Below are positions 45,533 through 54,104 of a stretch of DNA of 64,000 nucleotides, piece after piece. The notes under the pieces were generated by a model. It was given only the letters and a program-made list of their open reading frames with translations, had not been told where the DNA came from and searched no databases. Position numbers and translations under genes: made by a program. Where the stretch lies: contig NZ_VUMY01000012.1 in assembly GCF_009695935.1 (NCBI RefSeq), forward strand, positions 22,943 to 86,942, read 5' to 3'. Position 1 is the first letter of the stretch. The number at the start of each line of letters is the position of its first letter. The DNA comes from Mobiluncus porci (lineage in GTDB: Bacteria; Actinomycetota; Actinomycetes; Actinomycetales; Actinomycetaceae).

Positions 45533-46620
45533 TTACCTTTGTTGCCGGAACCACCGCCGAATTCATCAAGATTGCCCCCGTGATACGCGAGCTGCGTCGC
45601 CGTGGAATGGATTTCCAAGTGTGGGCCACTGACCAGCACGTTGACGGGGTCACGGAAGTGCTAGAGGACTTCGACCTGCGGGTGCCGTTGGCTCACTTTG
45701 TGCCCTCAACAAGTCGGCGCACCATCTCGCGGATGAGCCAGGTTCTGCCCTGGTTTTTCGACTTGGCACGAACCCTGTGGCATTTTCGCCGAGAATTCCG
45801 CGCTCGGGCAGCGCGCGGGGTAGTGCTGGTGCACGGCGACACTTTTACCACGGTCTTTGGCGCTATTGCCGGAAGAATGCTCGGCTGTCGGGTCGGTCAC
45901 ATCGAGGCCGGTCTGCGCTCGGGATCTCTCGTGAGCCCTTTCCCCGAAGAAATCAACCGCCGTCTTGTGGCGCGGCTCGCGACTGACAACTTTTGCCCCA
46001 CCGCAGTCGAAGCCGCGAATCTCCGCCGAGAAGGAGCGGATAAACGCTCCCAAATCGTTGTCACCGGCGCCAACACGGTAGTGGATGCGCTGCGTTTTGC
46101 CTCCGCACCAGCAGTAGCACGTGCCGACCTGCCGCGGGACTACGCCCTCGTGACCCTGCACCGTTTCGAGCTGGTGCAAAACCGCGTGGCCTACACCGAT
46201 ATCGTGCGGCGGGTCATGCGTTTGAGTGTGCAGCTGCCGGTGGTGATGATGATTGGGCAATCCGATCGGGCGCTGCTGGAACAATACGGCTTGATGACGG
46301 CCCTCGAGGAATCCCCAATTTTTACCTTCGACAAAATGCGCTACCTCGAATTCATCCGTGTCCTTGTTGGCGCCACCCTCGTTATTACGGACTCGGGCGG
46401 CCTACAAGAGGAATGCGCCGCCTTGGGAGTGCCAACGGCGGTGCATCGTACCCACACCGAGCGGCGGGACGGCTTGGGGGAGAATATCGTCTTGACCGGC
46501 ATGGATGTGAAAGCCTTGGATGATTTTTTGGCTCACTTTGAGGACTATCGACGTCCTTCCCAGCTTGACACATTCCATCCGGCCGCGGCCATTGCCGAGG
46601 TTCTAGAGCGAGGTCGGTAA
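45529..46620 (+). CDS. UDP-GlcNAc 2-epimerase-like protein (WecB family)
   Basis: WecB-family protein of 363 residues from a GTG at 45529 overlapping the DUF2304 stop. GTTAEFIKIAPVIRELRRRGM replaces the usual GTRPE...K loop, yet VHGDTFTTVFGAIAGRMLG, HIEAGLRSGSLVSPFPEEINRRL, TLHRFELVQN and ITDSGGLQEECAALGVPTAV keep the catalytic acids and His. It could epimerise another UDP-HexNAc or a derivative. It is distinct from the wecB at 21509, and sits in the rmlB operon, so a second N-acetylated sugar may be made for this polymer. Confidence 0.82.
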   Translation: MITFVAGTTAEFIKIAPVIRELRRRGMDFQVWATDQHVDGVTEVLEDFDLRVPLAHFVPSTSRRTISRMSQVLPWFFDLARTLWHFRREFRARAARGVVLVHGDTFTTVFGAIAGRMLGCRVGHIEAGLRSGSLVSPFPEEINRRLVARLATDNFCPTAVEAANLRREGADKRSQIVVTGANTVVDALRFASAPAVARADLPRDYALVTLHRFELVQNRVAYTDIVRRVMRLSVQLPVVMMIGQSDRALLEQYGLMTALEESPIFTFDKMRYLEFIRVLVGATLVITDSGGLQEECAALGVPTAVHRTHTERRDGLGENIVLTGMDVKALDDFLAHFEDYRRPSQLDTFHPAAAIAEVLERGR

Positions 46621-48179
46621 TGGATTCAAATAGAGACCCACTCATCCCGCAACGCGCGGGCACTGGGAAAAAATGGCGTGTGTTGCTAGGTGTTTTGGCC
46701 GTATTTGGGTCCATTGTGACCGCGCTGACTTGGGCTGCGGCCTCGCCAATCGGCGGGTCGCCTGATGACGACTATCACCTAGCCAGCATTTGGTGCCCTC
46801 GACCCCTGGATCTCAGCGGTTGTGAGGTGCGCGAGACTAAGGGAGCAGTTGAGGTGCGAGTTCCCGCGGTCATACCCTCCTCCACCTGTGCTGCCCGCCA
46901 GCCGGAAACCTCCGCGGCCTGCGTGGGCCAAGCGGATGCTGCCGGCGGTCTCGCGTGGACTGACCGCGTTGACCAGGGTGATTATCCCTTTGGCTACTAC
47001 CAAATCCAACATCTTTTCGCCTCCGACAATGTGACCGGAAGCATCCTCGTGATGCGAACAGTGAATGCTTTATTGGGATTTCTCCTCTTGGGGGCGGTGA
47101 TTTTCCTGGCACCGCGGGATTCGCGTCTTCCTTTCGCGTTGGCTGTCGCGGCGGCTTGGGTCCCGATGGGCGTCTATCTTCTGGCTTCAAATAACCCGAG
47201 TTCTTGGGCGATTTCGGGGGTAAGCGCGTATGCCTTCGCTCTTTTCGGACTATTGCGGTCTTCGGGACGGAGGCGCCTGGGGCTAGCCATTCTTGGCGGA
47301 ATCGGGGCGGTTTTAGCGTTTAGTTCCCGAGCGGATGCTTCCTTCTATATCCTGGTGGCTTCCCTGGTGATTTTGGCCCTCACCCCCACGGTTTTGAAGC
47401 AGTGGAGGCTGTTGGTTTTCCCCGCCGTGGCCTCGCTTCTTGGCCTGGTGGTCTTGGCAACCTCCGGTCAGAACCAGGCGGTCGGCTATGTGAATCCCGA
47501 CAGTGAAGTGGTGGCCGAGATGGGATTTTTCAAACATGCCCTGTATCTCATCATGCAACTCCCCGAGTATTTTCTGGGCTTTTGGGGGGTGAACTTTGGG
47601 CCGGGATGGCTCGATGTGCGTCTCGACACCATTACTTTCTTCGGTTCTTTCTTTGTGCTGGGGGTGTTGGCGGCTTTCGGACTGGCGGAAATGTGGCTCG
47701 GTAAAATTGTGGCTCTGGTGCTCGGGTTCGGAGCTCTTTTGGGAATTCCGGTGGTAATCACTTTCCTCCAAAACGACGATGAGCTACGCTACCAACCGCG
47801 CTATCTCCTTCCACTGTTGGCGCTGTGCGTCTTCACCGTCATCGTGGGGAGAAAGCCCTGGCGTGAGCGGATGAACCTGCTCACTTTGACTGTCATCGCG
47901 CTCGCTCTCGCTTTGGCTAATGCTTTTGCGTTGCATCGCACGATTCGTCGCTACATCACCGGCGATGATGTCCTGGACTATGTGATGAACCGCACCGAGT
48001 GGTGGTGGTCCTTCGGACCCTCGCCGATGGTGCTGTGGGGGATGGGGTCGCTCGGGTTTCTCGTGGCGATTCTAGCTTTTCTTCTGCTCGCAAAACATCT
48101 CTCAGAAGAACGCCTCACTACCGCACACTCGATTGTTCCGCCCGAGAGCGACGCAAGTAGCGGGGAGAATGTGCCGTGA
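46620..48179 (+). CDS. DUF2142-like polytopic membrane protein
   Basis: Membrane protein of 519 residues with about 11 hydrophobic segments, paralogous to the protein at 41779. After helix 1 the outer loop starts GGSPDDDYHLASIWC, with the acidic cluster in the GT-C catalytic position, and has several Cys (LSGCEVRE, SSTCAARQ, AACVGQ). Its ATG shares a base with the preceding stop. It may transfer sugars from lipid carriers outside the membrane; this is not proven for the family. Confidence 0.75.
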   Translation: MDSNRDPLIPQRAGTGKKWRVLLGVLAVFGSIVTALTWAAASPIGGSPDDDYHLASIWCPRPLDLSGCEVRETKGAVEVRVPAVIPSSTCAARQPETSAACVGQADAAGGLAWTDRVDQGDYPFGYYQIQHLFASDNVTGSILVMRTVNALLGFLLLGAVIFLAPRDSRLPFALAVAAAWVPMGVYLLASNNPSSWAISGVSAYAFALFGLLRSSGRRRLGLAILGGIGAVLAFSSRADASFYILVASLVILALTPTVLKQWRLLVFPAVASLLGLVVLATSGQNQAVGYVNPDSEVVAEMGFFKHALYLIMQLPEYFLGFWGVNFGPGWLDVRLDTITFFGSFFVLGVLAAFGLAEMWLGKIVALVLGFGALLGIPVVITFLQNDDELRYQPRYLLPLLALCVFTVIVGRKPWRERMNLLTLTVIALALALANAFALHRTIRRYITGDDVLDYVMNRTEWWWSFGPSPMVLWGMGSLGFLVAILAFLLLAKHLSEERLTTAHSIVPPESDASSGENVP

Positions 48180-49249
48180 CTGACTTCGATCGCCTCGATG
48201 TGGTGATGCCCGCCTTTAATGAAGGCGAACACGTCTCGGATGCCGCTCGCCACTTGCGCGAGGCAGGACAACGTGCCAACTTGGCGACGCGTCTCATCGT
48301 CGTGGACGATGGCTCGAATGCGCCTTCCGCCCAGGTCCTCGACCGGATGGCGGCAGACGGCGAGATCGTCTTGTTGCGGCAGGCGAATTCGGGACGTTTC
48401 GTGGCGCGAGCGCGAGGGCTCGCGGCCAGCGAAACCGATTACGTGTTGCTGCTAGATGCGCGGGTGAACCTGGACGCAAAGGCTTTAGTGGAGTTGCGTC
48501 GGCGGGTGGCCCAAGGACGCGGGGAAGTCTGGAACCTACATGTCCGTTTGGCCAACGTGTCCTCCCTTGCTGCCGCCTTCTGGTCCGGTCTGGTGAAGGT
48601 GTGGTGGCGTGACTACTGGCGTAACCCGAGACCAGTCACGATTGACGGGGAAAACTTTGACCGTTTCCCCAAGGGCACCGGTGCTTTCTTCGCGCCGCGT
48701 TCGCTTTTAGCCTCTGCGATGGACGGATTCACCTCGAGTTTCGATAACCCGAAGCTGGTTTCAGACGATACCGGCCTGTTGCGTGCCCTCGCAGAGGACC
48801 CCGGCATCCACCTTGACCCCGCGGTGGGGGCCGATTATTTCGGTAAAGAGGGAGTCCAAAAGTGGATTAAGCAGTGTTTCTATCGCGGAACTACCTTCGT
48901 GGATTCCTATCTGGGGGCGTCTGGTAGGGGAAAACTGGGAACCATGTTTGCCGGTTTGTCACTTGGCGTGATTGGTGGGGCGTATTGCTTGTGGCGCAAG
49001 CCTTTTGCGACTTTGGGGACGGTCTTCCTAGGTTCTTTGTCTGCCGGTGCAGTCGTGAAAGCCTGTGGTGGAAACTCGCGTGAGGCCCAGGCGGTGGGAT
49101 TACTCGCCGCGCCTTTCGGGGTGGTTTTCGGCGGAGGCTTGCTGCGCGGTCTAGCAATAGCGTGGCGCGGAAAACTTCGAGAAGACCGAATCTTGGGCGG
49201 GGAGAAAACCTACCGAGACGGTGGCGATTTCGATGGGATTGACCAATGA
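48176..49249 (+). CDS. GT2 glycosyltransferase with C-terminal membrane region
   Basis: Family 2 glycosyltransferase of 357 residues. The start is a GTG at 48176 overlapping the preceding stop by 4 bases. VVMPAFNEGEHVSDAARHL (near 9), IVVDDGSNAPSAQ, LLLDARVNLD (metal site) and KGTGAFFAPRSLL are visible; SDDTGLLRALAED carries the acceptor-side acidic pair. Two hydrophobic segments (about 255-290 and 300-330) suggest membrane attachment. The next gene overlaps it by 4 bases. Confidence 0.8.
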   Translation: MTDFDRLDVVMPAFNEGEHVSDAARHLREAGQRANLATRLIVVDDGSNAPSAQVLDRMAADGEIVLLRQANSGRFVARARGLAASETDYVLLLDARVNLDAKALVELRRRVAQGRGEVWNLHVRLANVSSLAAAFWSGLVKVWWRDYWRNPRPVTIDGENFDRFPKGTGAFFAPRSLLASAMDGFTSSFDNPKLVSDDTGLLRALAEDPGIHLDPAVGADYFGKEGVQKWIKQCFYRGTTFVDSYLGASGRGKLGTMFAGLSLGVIGGAYCLWRKPFATLGTVFLGSLSAGAVVKACGGNSREAQAVGLLAAPFGVVFGGGLLRGLAIAWRGKLREDRILGGEKTYRDGGDFDGIDQ

Positions 49250-50505
49250 GACGCCTCGGCATTATCGGGGTCGCGCTGGTGACGGCGAGCCTGCTGGGTA
49301 TCGTTTTGCTGGTCGGGGTGGCGCGCTGGCTGTCCCCGGATGAAAACGCGGCTTTCATTGCGCTTTGGGGGGTACTTTTTGCCGGCGGTTCCGCGCTTTC
49401 TTTGGTGGAACAGGAAACCGCTCGGCAATCCACCCGTGCCGATGCCGAGGGAAAGGCCACCCCCATTTCGGTAGCGCAGCTGGCCTTGGTTGCCCTCGGC
49501 TTGTCTTGGCTGTTGCTGATGGTGATGGGCTTCACCCCCGCGGGAAGTGCCCTGTTTGCCTCTGCCGGTAGCCAGGGGGGACAGCGGATCTCCACCGTCG
49601 GAATCATGGCCTTGGCCTATCTCGGATTTGTTGCCCAATTCTCGGTCAGAGGACTGGCTTTGGGAAGGCGTCAAGAGGGCATATATGCCGCAATATTGGT
49701 GGCAGAACCTGTGTGGCGCCTCCTGGGGCTGCTCCCTTTCGTGCTCTGGGCTGCGGATCCCAGTCCGCTGTGGGCTCTCCTCGCCACGGCTGCGGGTTCC
49801 TATGGCTGGGTAGTAGCCTGGCGGCGAGTACGGCTGCGCCCTTTTGAACCTAATTCCAGCGAGTCCTGGGGTCGGGTCACAGGTCGGGTGGTTTTACTCG
49901 GGGCCGCAAACGGACTGCTAGCAGCGTTGCTGACCGGTTATCCCGCTCTCGTCACGGTAATGGTGGGGTCTTCCCAAGGCCTCGCGGTGTTTTTCGCCGT
50001 TGTCACCCTGTGCCGCATTCCTCTCGTATTACTGGCACCGGTTCAGGCTCTGGTCATCCCCGAAACCACGCGTATTCTAGCAGCAGGGCGCGCTAGGTCC
50101 CTATTTGGTTTACTCGGCAAGGTGCTGGCGGCGACCCTCGGCGTGGCGATCGTGAGCGCCGTGGCGGGTTGGGCTCTAGGCCCCTGGGCAGTGCGGCTTC
50201 TCTTCGGATCTTCCTACGTAGCTCCGGGCTGGCTGGTGGCGTTGATTCTGGCGTCAACAGTGGTTTTGGGTGCCGCCTTGCTGCAGGCTGCCGTCTTCGT
50301 GTCTCTCGAAAGATATCTGTCTTCCGTCCTGACGTGGGGCGCGACCCTCGCGGGAACAGTAGTTGCCCTCTTGGTGACACCAGGTGACGCCCTCGCCCGA
50401 GGTACCGCTGGGTTTGTAGTGGCCTCCGTCTTGGGATACGTAATCTCGGGGTTGTTGTTGCGTTTAGCCTTGGGGCGGGTGGCTGGCAGGTCAGGCGGCG
50501 AATAA
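49246..50505 (+). CDS. Flippase-like polytopic membrane protein
   Basis: Membrane protein of 419 residues with about 12 hydrophobic segments, laid out like Wzx/MOP flippases: paired helices, ARWLSPDENAAFIALWGVLF near the N-terminus, and a long hydrophobic C-terminal half. Conserved motifs are weak, so the family call rests on topology and context. It overlaps the GT2 gene by 4 bases and closes the rmlB operon, where a flippase for the lipid-linked product is expected. Its last 15 bases overlap the convergent GT2 gene ending at 50491. Confidence 0.7.
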   Translation: MRRLGIIGVALVTASLLGIVLLVGVARWLSPDENAAFIALWGVLFAGGSALSLVEQETARQSTRADAEGKATPISVAQLALVALGLSWLLLMVMGFTPAGSALFASAGSQGGQRISTVGIMALAYLGFVAQFSVRGLALGRRQEGIYAAILVAEPVWRLLGLLPFVLWAADPSPLWALLATAAGSYGWVVAWRRVRLRPFEPNSSESWGRVTGRVVLLGAANGLLAALLTGYPALVTVMVGSSQGLAVFFAVVTLCRIPLVLLAPVQALVIPETTRILAAGRARSLFGLLGKVLAATLGVAIVSAVAGWALGPWAVRLLFGSSYVAPGWLVALILASTVVLGAALLQAAVFVSLERYLSSVLTWGATLAGTVVALLVTPGDALARGTAGFVVASVLGYVISGLLLRLALGRVAGRSGGE

Positions 50506-51528
50506 ATCGCGAATCACAGTGAGCCAGCCGCGAGAATAGCGGAAGTAGTGTCCATTGAGGATTTCTTTCGCAATTTTGGGGATTCGGGCGAGACGATGGG
50601 GAGGAAGACCGCCGCGCGCCTCTTGGTGACGCAGTGCGGCTAGGAGATCGCGTCGCGCCGCCGGAGTTCCCAGACCCCGCTTCTGGGCGGACGTGGCCAG
50701 AGACTTCGCGCGGGTGAGTCGCCGCAGGTTATCCTCTCCGGAACCGGAGGTGAGCTGGTCGAAACGATCGCGCAGACTGATGCGCTTCGCCCCGATCGCA
50801 TTGCCACCATGCTGACGGTAGCGGGTTAGTTCAGCCGTTTCGGGACCGGCCAGACGCAGCCTCCCCTCAAGGGCCGCCATCATCGCTAGCCACTCGTCGT
50901 GCAACAATCCCGCTGGTACCGGCATATTTTCACGGGCAAAATCCCCGCGCATCGCCACGGTCGCGCCGGTGATGAGATTGCGTTTCAGCAAGACCGGAAA
51001 AGCATTTCCCTCCGTCAGATTCGTGATTTCCCAGGTCGAGGCCTTCAGAGTCTCAAGAAGTGTTCGGGGTCTCTCGGGGCTCCCCAGGGGAGCACCCTCG
51101 GCATCAATCAAAATCGCGTCCGTGTGGACGAGCTCTGTGTCGGCGAGCTCAGCGGTGAGCACGGTGGTCTTGTGAGGTGCCCACTCATCGTCTTGGTCGG
51201 AAAGAAACACCACGTCAGCGCTGGTGGCGCTGATAGCATCCGAAAAATTATCGCGAATCCCTAAAGCGGGACGGTGTTTGCGCCACACGAGAGTTACGGG
51301 GTGGTCTGTGGCGGCATTGTGCGCGTCAACAAGTTGCTGCACACTCTCCACCGTGTTGTCGGTGGAATCATCATCCCCGATCACAATCTCATCGACCGGT
51401 AGGTCTTGGGAAAGAATGGATCGGATTTGAGCCTTCACAAAACGGGAACCATTGTGTGTCGTCATTGCCACGCCGAGACGAGGCCGATTCGGTAGCGGTG
51501 CCAGTGGCTGTGGGGGAATTTCACTCAT
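50491..51528 (-). CDS. GT2 glycosyltransferase, rhamnosyltransferase-like
   Basis: Family 2 glycosyltransferase of 345 residues. LGVAMTTHNGSRFVKAQIRSI is near the N-terminus, then VIGDDDSTDNTVESV and FLSDQDDEWAPHKT, the DQDD-type metal site common in rhamnosyl- and glucosyltransferases such as RfbG-like proteins. LLHDEWLAMMAAL is the acceptor-side acidic motif and LTRYRQHGGNAIGAK is typical of this subgroup. Start taken as the ATG at 51528; one at 51561 is also possible. Convergent with the flippase gene and divergent from rmlD. Confidence 0.83.
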   Translation of the reverse strand: MSEIPPQPLAPLPNRPRLGVAMTTHNGSRFVKAQIRSILSQDLPVDEIVIGDDDSTDNTVESVQQLVDAHNAATDHPVTLVWRKHRPALGIRDNFSDAISATSADVVFLSDQDDEWAPHKTTVLTAELADTELVHTDAILIDAEGAPLGSPERPRTLLETLKASTWEITNLTEGNAFPVLLKRNLITGATVAMRGDFARENMPVPAGLLHDEWLAMMAALEGRLRLAGPETAELTRYRQHGGNAIGAKRISLRDRFDQLTSGSGEDNLRRLTRAKSLATSAQKRGLGTPAARRDLLAALRHQEARGGLPPHRLARIPKIAKEILNGHYFRYSRGWLTVIRDLFAA

Positions 51529-51659
51529 CGGGTTCCATCTTACCGTCCCTTTGCTAGGCAATGTTTTCGTCGGTATAGACCGTGGGTAAGATTAGGTTAT
51601 GGATTCTTGCCGGTGAGTCTTTAGGGACGGCAAAGTTTAGGACGGAAAGGAAAACCACA

Positions 51660-52520
51660 ATGCGTTGGATAGTAGTGGGTGCGAACGGGATGCTCGGCCA
51701 GGATTTGGTGGAGATGCTCGAGAAGAAAGGCGAGGAGGTGCGCACCTATGACCGGCCGGAGATCGATTTGACCGTGGAGGCTTCGGTGCGCGAGCGCGTC
51801 AAAGACGCCGATGTGGTGGTGAACTGCGCGGCCTACACCGCGGTCGATGCCGCAGAAGAAGACGAACGGGCCGCCTTCAACGTCAATGCCACTGCCGTCG
51901 AATACCTTGCGGTAGTTTGCCGCGAAATTGGGGCGCGCTTGGTACATATTTCTACCGATTACATCTTTGATGAACCAGCCGACCGGCCGACTCCTTGCGC
52001 CGAAGACGACCTACCTGCGCCCGCCGGAGCCTACGGGCGCACCAAGCTCGCCGGTGAATGGGCGTTGCGGGCTTTGGGCGAGGATTACCTGATTGTGCGC
52101 ACTGCTTGGCTCTACGGAGCGAAAGGCAACTGTTTCCCGAAGACCATGGCGCGTCTTGCCGGTGAACACGACCGGCTCACCGTGGTTGCCGACCAGTTCG
52201 GACAGCCAACTTGGACCCGCGATTTGGCCGACCTGGTTTGGCGACTGGTTGAGGCGAAGGCACCGGTAGGGATTTACCACGGGACCTCAGAGGGCAAGAC
52301 CAACTGGCACGGTTTCACCCAGGCGATTGTGCGGTCTTTGGGTAAGGATCCCAAGATGGTCGCGCCGGTCACAACCGCGGAGTTCCCGCGCCCCGCGCCC
52401 CGTCCGGCTTTCTCGGTTTTGGGGCATGACAGGTTGCGAGCCATCGGAGTGGAGCCGATTGGCGCTTGGGAGGAACGCTGGGAAGTGGCCACCCCGGAGG
52501 TCCTCGCCGATTATTTCTAA
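51660..52520 (+). CDS. rmlD: dTDP-4-dehydrorhamnose reductase
   Basis: RmlD of 286 residues, last step of dTDP-L-rhamnose synthesis, NAD(P)H-dependent. VGANGMLGQDL (6-16) is the cofactor loop. NCAAYTAVDAAEED, NVNATAVEYLA, HISTDYIFDEPADRP, Y125-x3-K129 (YGRTK) and RTAWLYG are family motifs. The ATG at 51660 follows GGAAAGGAAAA; the longer frame is not supported. In some actinobacteria RmlC and RmlD are fused; here they are separate and 21 kb apart. Confidence 0.94.
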   Translation: MRWIVVGANGMLGQDLVEMLEKKGEEVRTYDRPEIDLTVEASVRERVKDADVVVNCAAYTAVDAAEEDERAAFNVNATAVEYLAVVCREIGARLVHISTDYIFDEPADRPTPCAEDDLPAPAGAYGRTKLAGEWALRALGEDYLIVRTAWLYGAKGNCFPKTMARLAGEHDRLTVVADQFGQPTWTRDLADLVWRLVEAKAPVGIYHGTSEGKTNWHGFTQAIVRSLGKDPKMVAPVTTAEFPRPAPRPAFSVLGHDRLRAIGVEPIGAWEERWEVATPEVLADYF

Positions 52521-52525
52521 ACCTA

Positions 52526-52554
52526 TTGACCAGGTTGGCTTGGCTAGGTAGACT
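52526..52554 (+). promoter_or_regulatory. Promoter of the phd-vapC module, probably leaderless
   Basis: TTGACC (52526-52531), a 17-base spacer and TAGACT (52549-52554) form a near-consensus promoter. The phd ATG is at 52561, seven bases after the -10, so the transcript likely starts at the A of the start codon. Confidence 0.6.
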
Positions 52555-52560
52555 AGGATT

Positions 52561-52791
52561 ATGATTCAGATGAATATGCAAGAGGCCAAAACGAACCTCT
52601 CCAAGCTCGTCGCCGCAGCCGTTGCCGGGGAGGAAGTCATTATTGCCCGTGACGGGAAACCGACGGTATCACTTACTTCTCTCGTAAAACCACCGAAAAA
52701 AGAGCCCATTAAGTTTGGCGGTGTCGAGGGTTGGGTCGCTGATGATTTCGATGACCCGCTTCCGGAAGAGGAGTTGGCATTGTGGGAATGA
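52561..52791 (+). CDS. Phd/YefM-type antitoxin
   Basis: Antitoxin of 76 residues. MIQMNMQEAKTNLSKLVAAA and GEEVIIARDGKPTVSLT match the Phd/YefM N-terminal DNA-binding fold; the acidic C-terminus (DDFDDPLPEEELALWE) would bind the toxin. It would repress its own promoter, whose -10 lies just in front of the ATG. The toxin ATG overlaps the stop by 4 bases (ATGA). Confidence 0.88.
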   Translation: MIQMNMQEAKTNLSKLVAAAVAGEEVIIARDGKPTVSLTSLVKPPKKEPIKFGGVEGWVADDFDDPLPEEELALWE

Positions 52792-53183
52792 GGATGCTGC
52801 TTGATACTAATGTATTTATTTGGATGATGACTCAACCAGATAAACTCTCTCACACGGCACGAACTTTGATGGAAGATCCAGATAACGAGCGCCTCGTGAG
52901 CGCAATTTCTGCTTATGAAATTTCCCAGAAGACCCACTATAAAAAAATGGAAATTCCGGGATTCCCGGTGGATTGGGAATCGTGGCTGGAACGATTTAAT
53001 GTGACGATACTACCTTTGACCGATGATCACGGAATTACTGCCGGGACTTTGGAATGGGACAACCGCGACCCCTTTGACCGGATGCTGGTCGCCCAAGCCT
53101 ATCTTGAACAAATCCCCTTCGTCACTGCCGACAAGCGGATTCTTTCGCTGCCCTTGCTGCAGAGGATTAATGCCGCGGGCTAG
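52788..53183 (+). CDS. PIN-domain toxin (VapC-like)
   Basis: PIN-domain ribonuclease of 131 residues. MRMLLDTNVFIWMM starts with the first catalytic Asp (D6); SAISAYEIS holds the conserved Glu; NRDPFDRMLVAQA and TADKRIL hold the remaining acids. The ATG at 52788 overlaps the antitoxin stop; a GTG two codons earlier is possible. The coding sequence is AT-richer than rmlD in front of it, in keeping with acquisition of the module. It belongs to the Phd-PIN combination, distinct from the RHH-PIN pair at 29302. Confidence 0.88.
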   Translation: MRMLLDTNVFIWMMTQPDKLSHTARTLMEDPDNERLVSAISAYEISQKTHYKKMEIPGFPVDWESWLERFNVTILPLTDDHGITAGTLEWDNRDPFDRMLVAQAYLEQIPFVTADKRILSLPLLQRINAAG

Positions 53184-53204
53184 CCTCGCAACCGAAACGT
53201 AATG

Positions 53205-54104
53205 CTAACTCTCCATCGCGGCCCGGACGTGGTTAATCATTTCCAAGCGGCGAGTCACGCTGGCAGCTTTCGGGGCTTGGACTTTGACTCCGGCATAAAG
53301 TGCCTCCCCTTGAGTCGCGCGGTAGCAGGAGCGAACCCGGTCGGCGCTCATCCAGCTCAAAGGTTCGTCTACGTCGAGCGGCAGGTGGGCATCTCCCCAG
53401 TTCGGGCCATATTGAGTTTCCCCCTCGCCCGCGCCGGAGAACATCAGCCCCCCGAGAAGACCTGCGTCAACCAGGGACTTGACGTGCGCTTCGGGAGTGG
53501 CGGGGTCGTGAGTCTCGACAACGCTACGCCCCCAGTTCAAGGAAATCTTCACTCCCACTTCCTGCGCCACCGCCATTTCGGCTTCTAGGGGCAAGAACCG
53601 TTTTTCGCCGGGAAACTTATCGTTAGCGGCGTCGCAATGCTCGATTACCGGAGTAATCCCGACCGCGCGGATCTGGGGGACGAGCGTCCGGAGGCTTTCA
53701 GCAAAGGCCTCCTGGCCCGCTGCTCCTACCGGCGCGGAATGCAGTTCCAGGAAACTCACCAGGGGCTTGCCAGCGAACTTGTTCAGCGCACTAATCTCCG
53801 CTAGCACCTGGGTGTAAGTCTCGAGGGCGCGTTTCCGTCCCGCTTCGTCAGTGCTGGCGAGGCCGAAAACGGGGTCTTTCGCGCAGGTTTGCATCATCGT
53901 GCCGATGGCGGTGACGACGTTTTGGGTCAGGCCGTTGTCAGCAAGCTGCGTTGCCAACCACGGCAAATCCGAGTGGAGACCAAAAACATAGGGGATCTCG
54001 AGGCCGTCCCAGCCGTCTTGGCCGAGTTCCCGATAGAATTCTTCTTGGGAGGGGACCTCCGCCGGCAAGGCCGCGTACGCCCCGACGATTCGCAACTTGC
54101 TCAT
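53205..54104 (-). CDS. DUF4862 family protein (TIM-barrel-like)
   Basis: Protein of 299 residues of the DUF4862 family. It reads as an alpha/beta barrel resembling sugar-phosphate isomerase/epimerase proteins: GLEIPYVFG, NVVTAIGTMM, SFLELHSAP, TPVIEHCDAAND, KISLNWGRS and LMFSGAGEGETQYGPNWGDAHLP, with Glu, His, Asp and Asn residues at strand ends where a metal could sit. No function is established. Its ATG overlaps the stop of rmlA (TAATG), so the two are translationally coupled, which suggests a job in nucleotide-sugar or sugar-phosphate metabolism. Confidence 0.75.
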   Translation of the reverse strand: MSKLRIVGAYAALPAEVPSQEEFYRELGQDGWDGLEIPYVFGLHSDLPWLATQLADNGLTQNVVTAIGTMMQTCAKDPVFGLASTDEAGRKRALETYTQVLAEISALNKFAGKPLVSFLELHSAPVGAAGQEAFAESLRTLVPQIRAVGITPVIEHCDAANDKFPGEKRFLPLEAEMAVAQEVGVKISLNWGRSVVETHDPATPEAHVKSLVDAGLLGGLMFSGAGEGETQYGPNWGDAHLPLDVDEPLSWMSADRVRSCYRATQGEALYAGVKVQAPKAASVTRRLEMINHVRAAMES

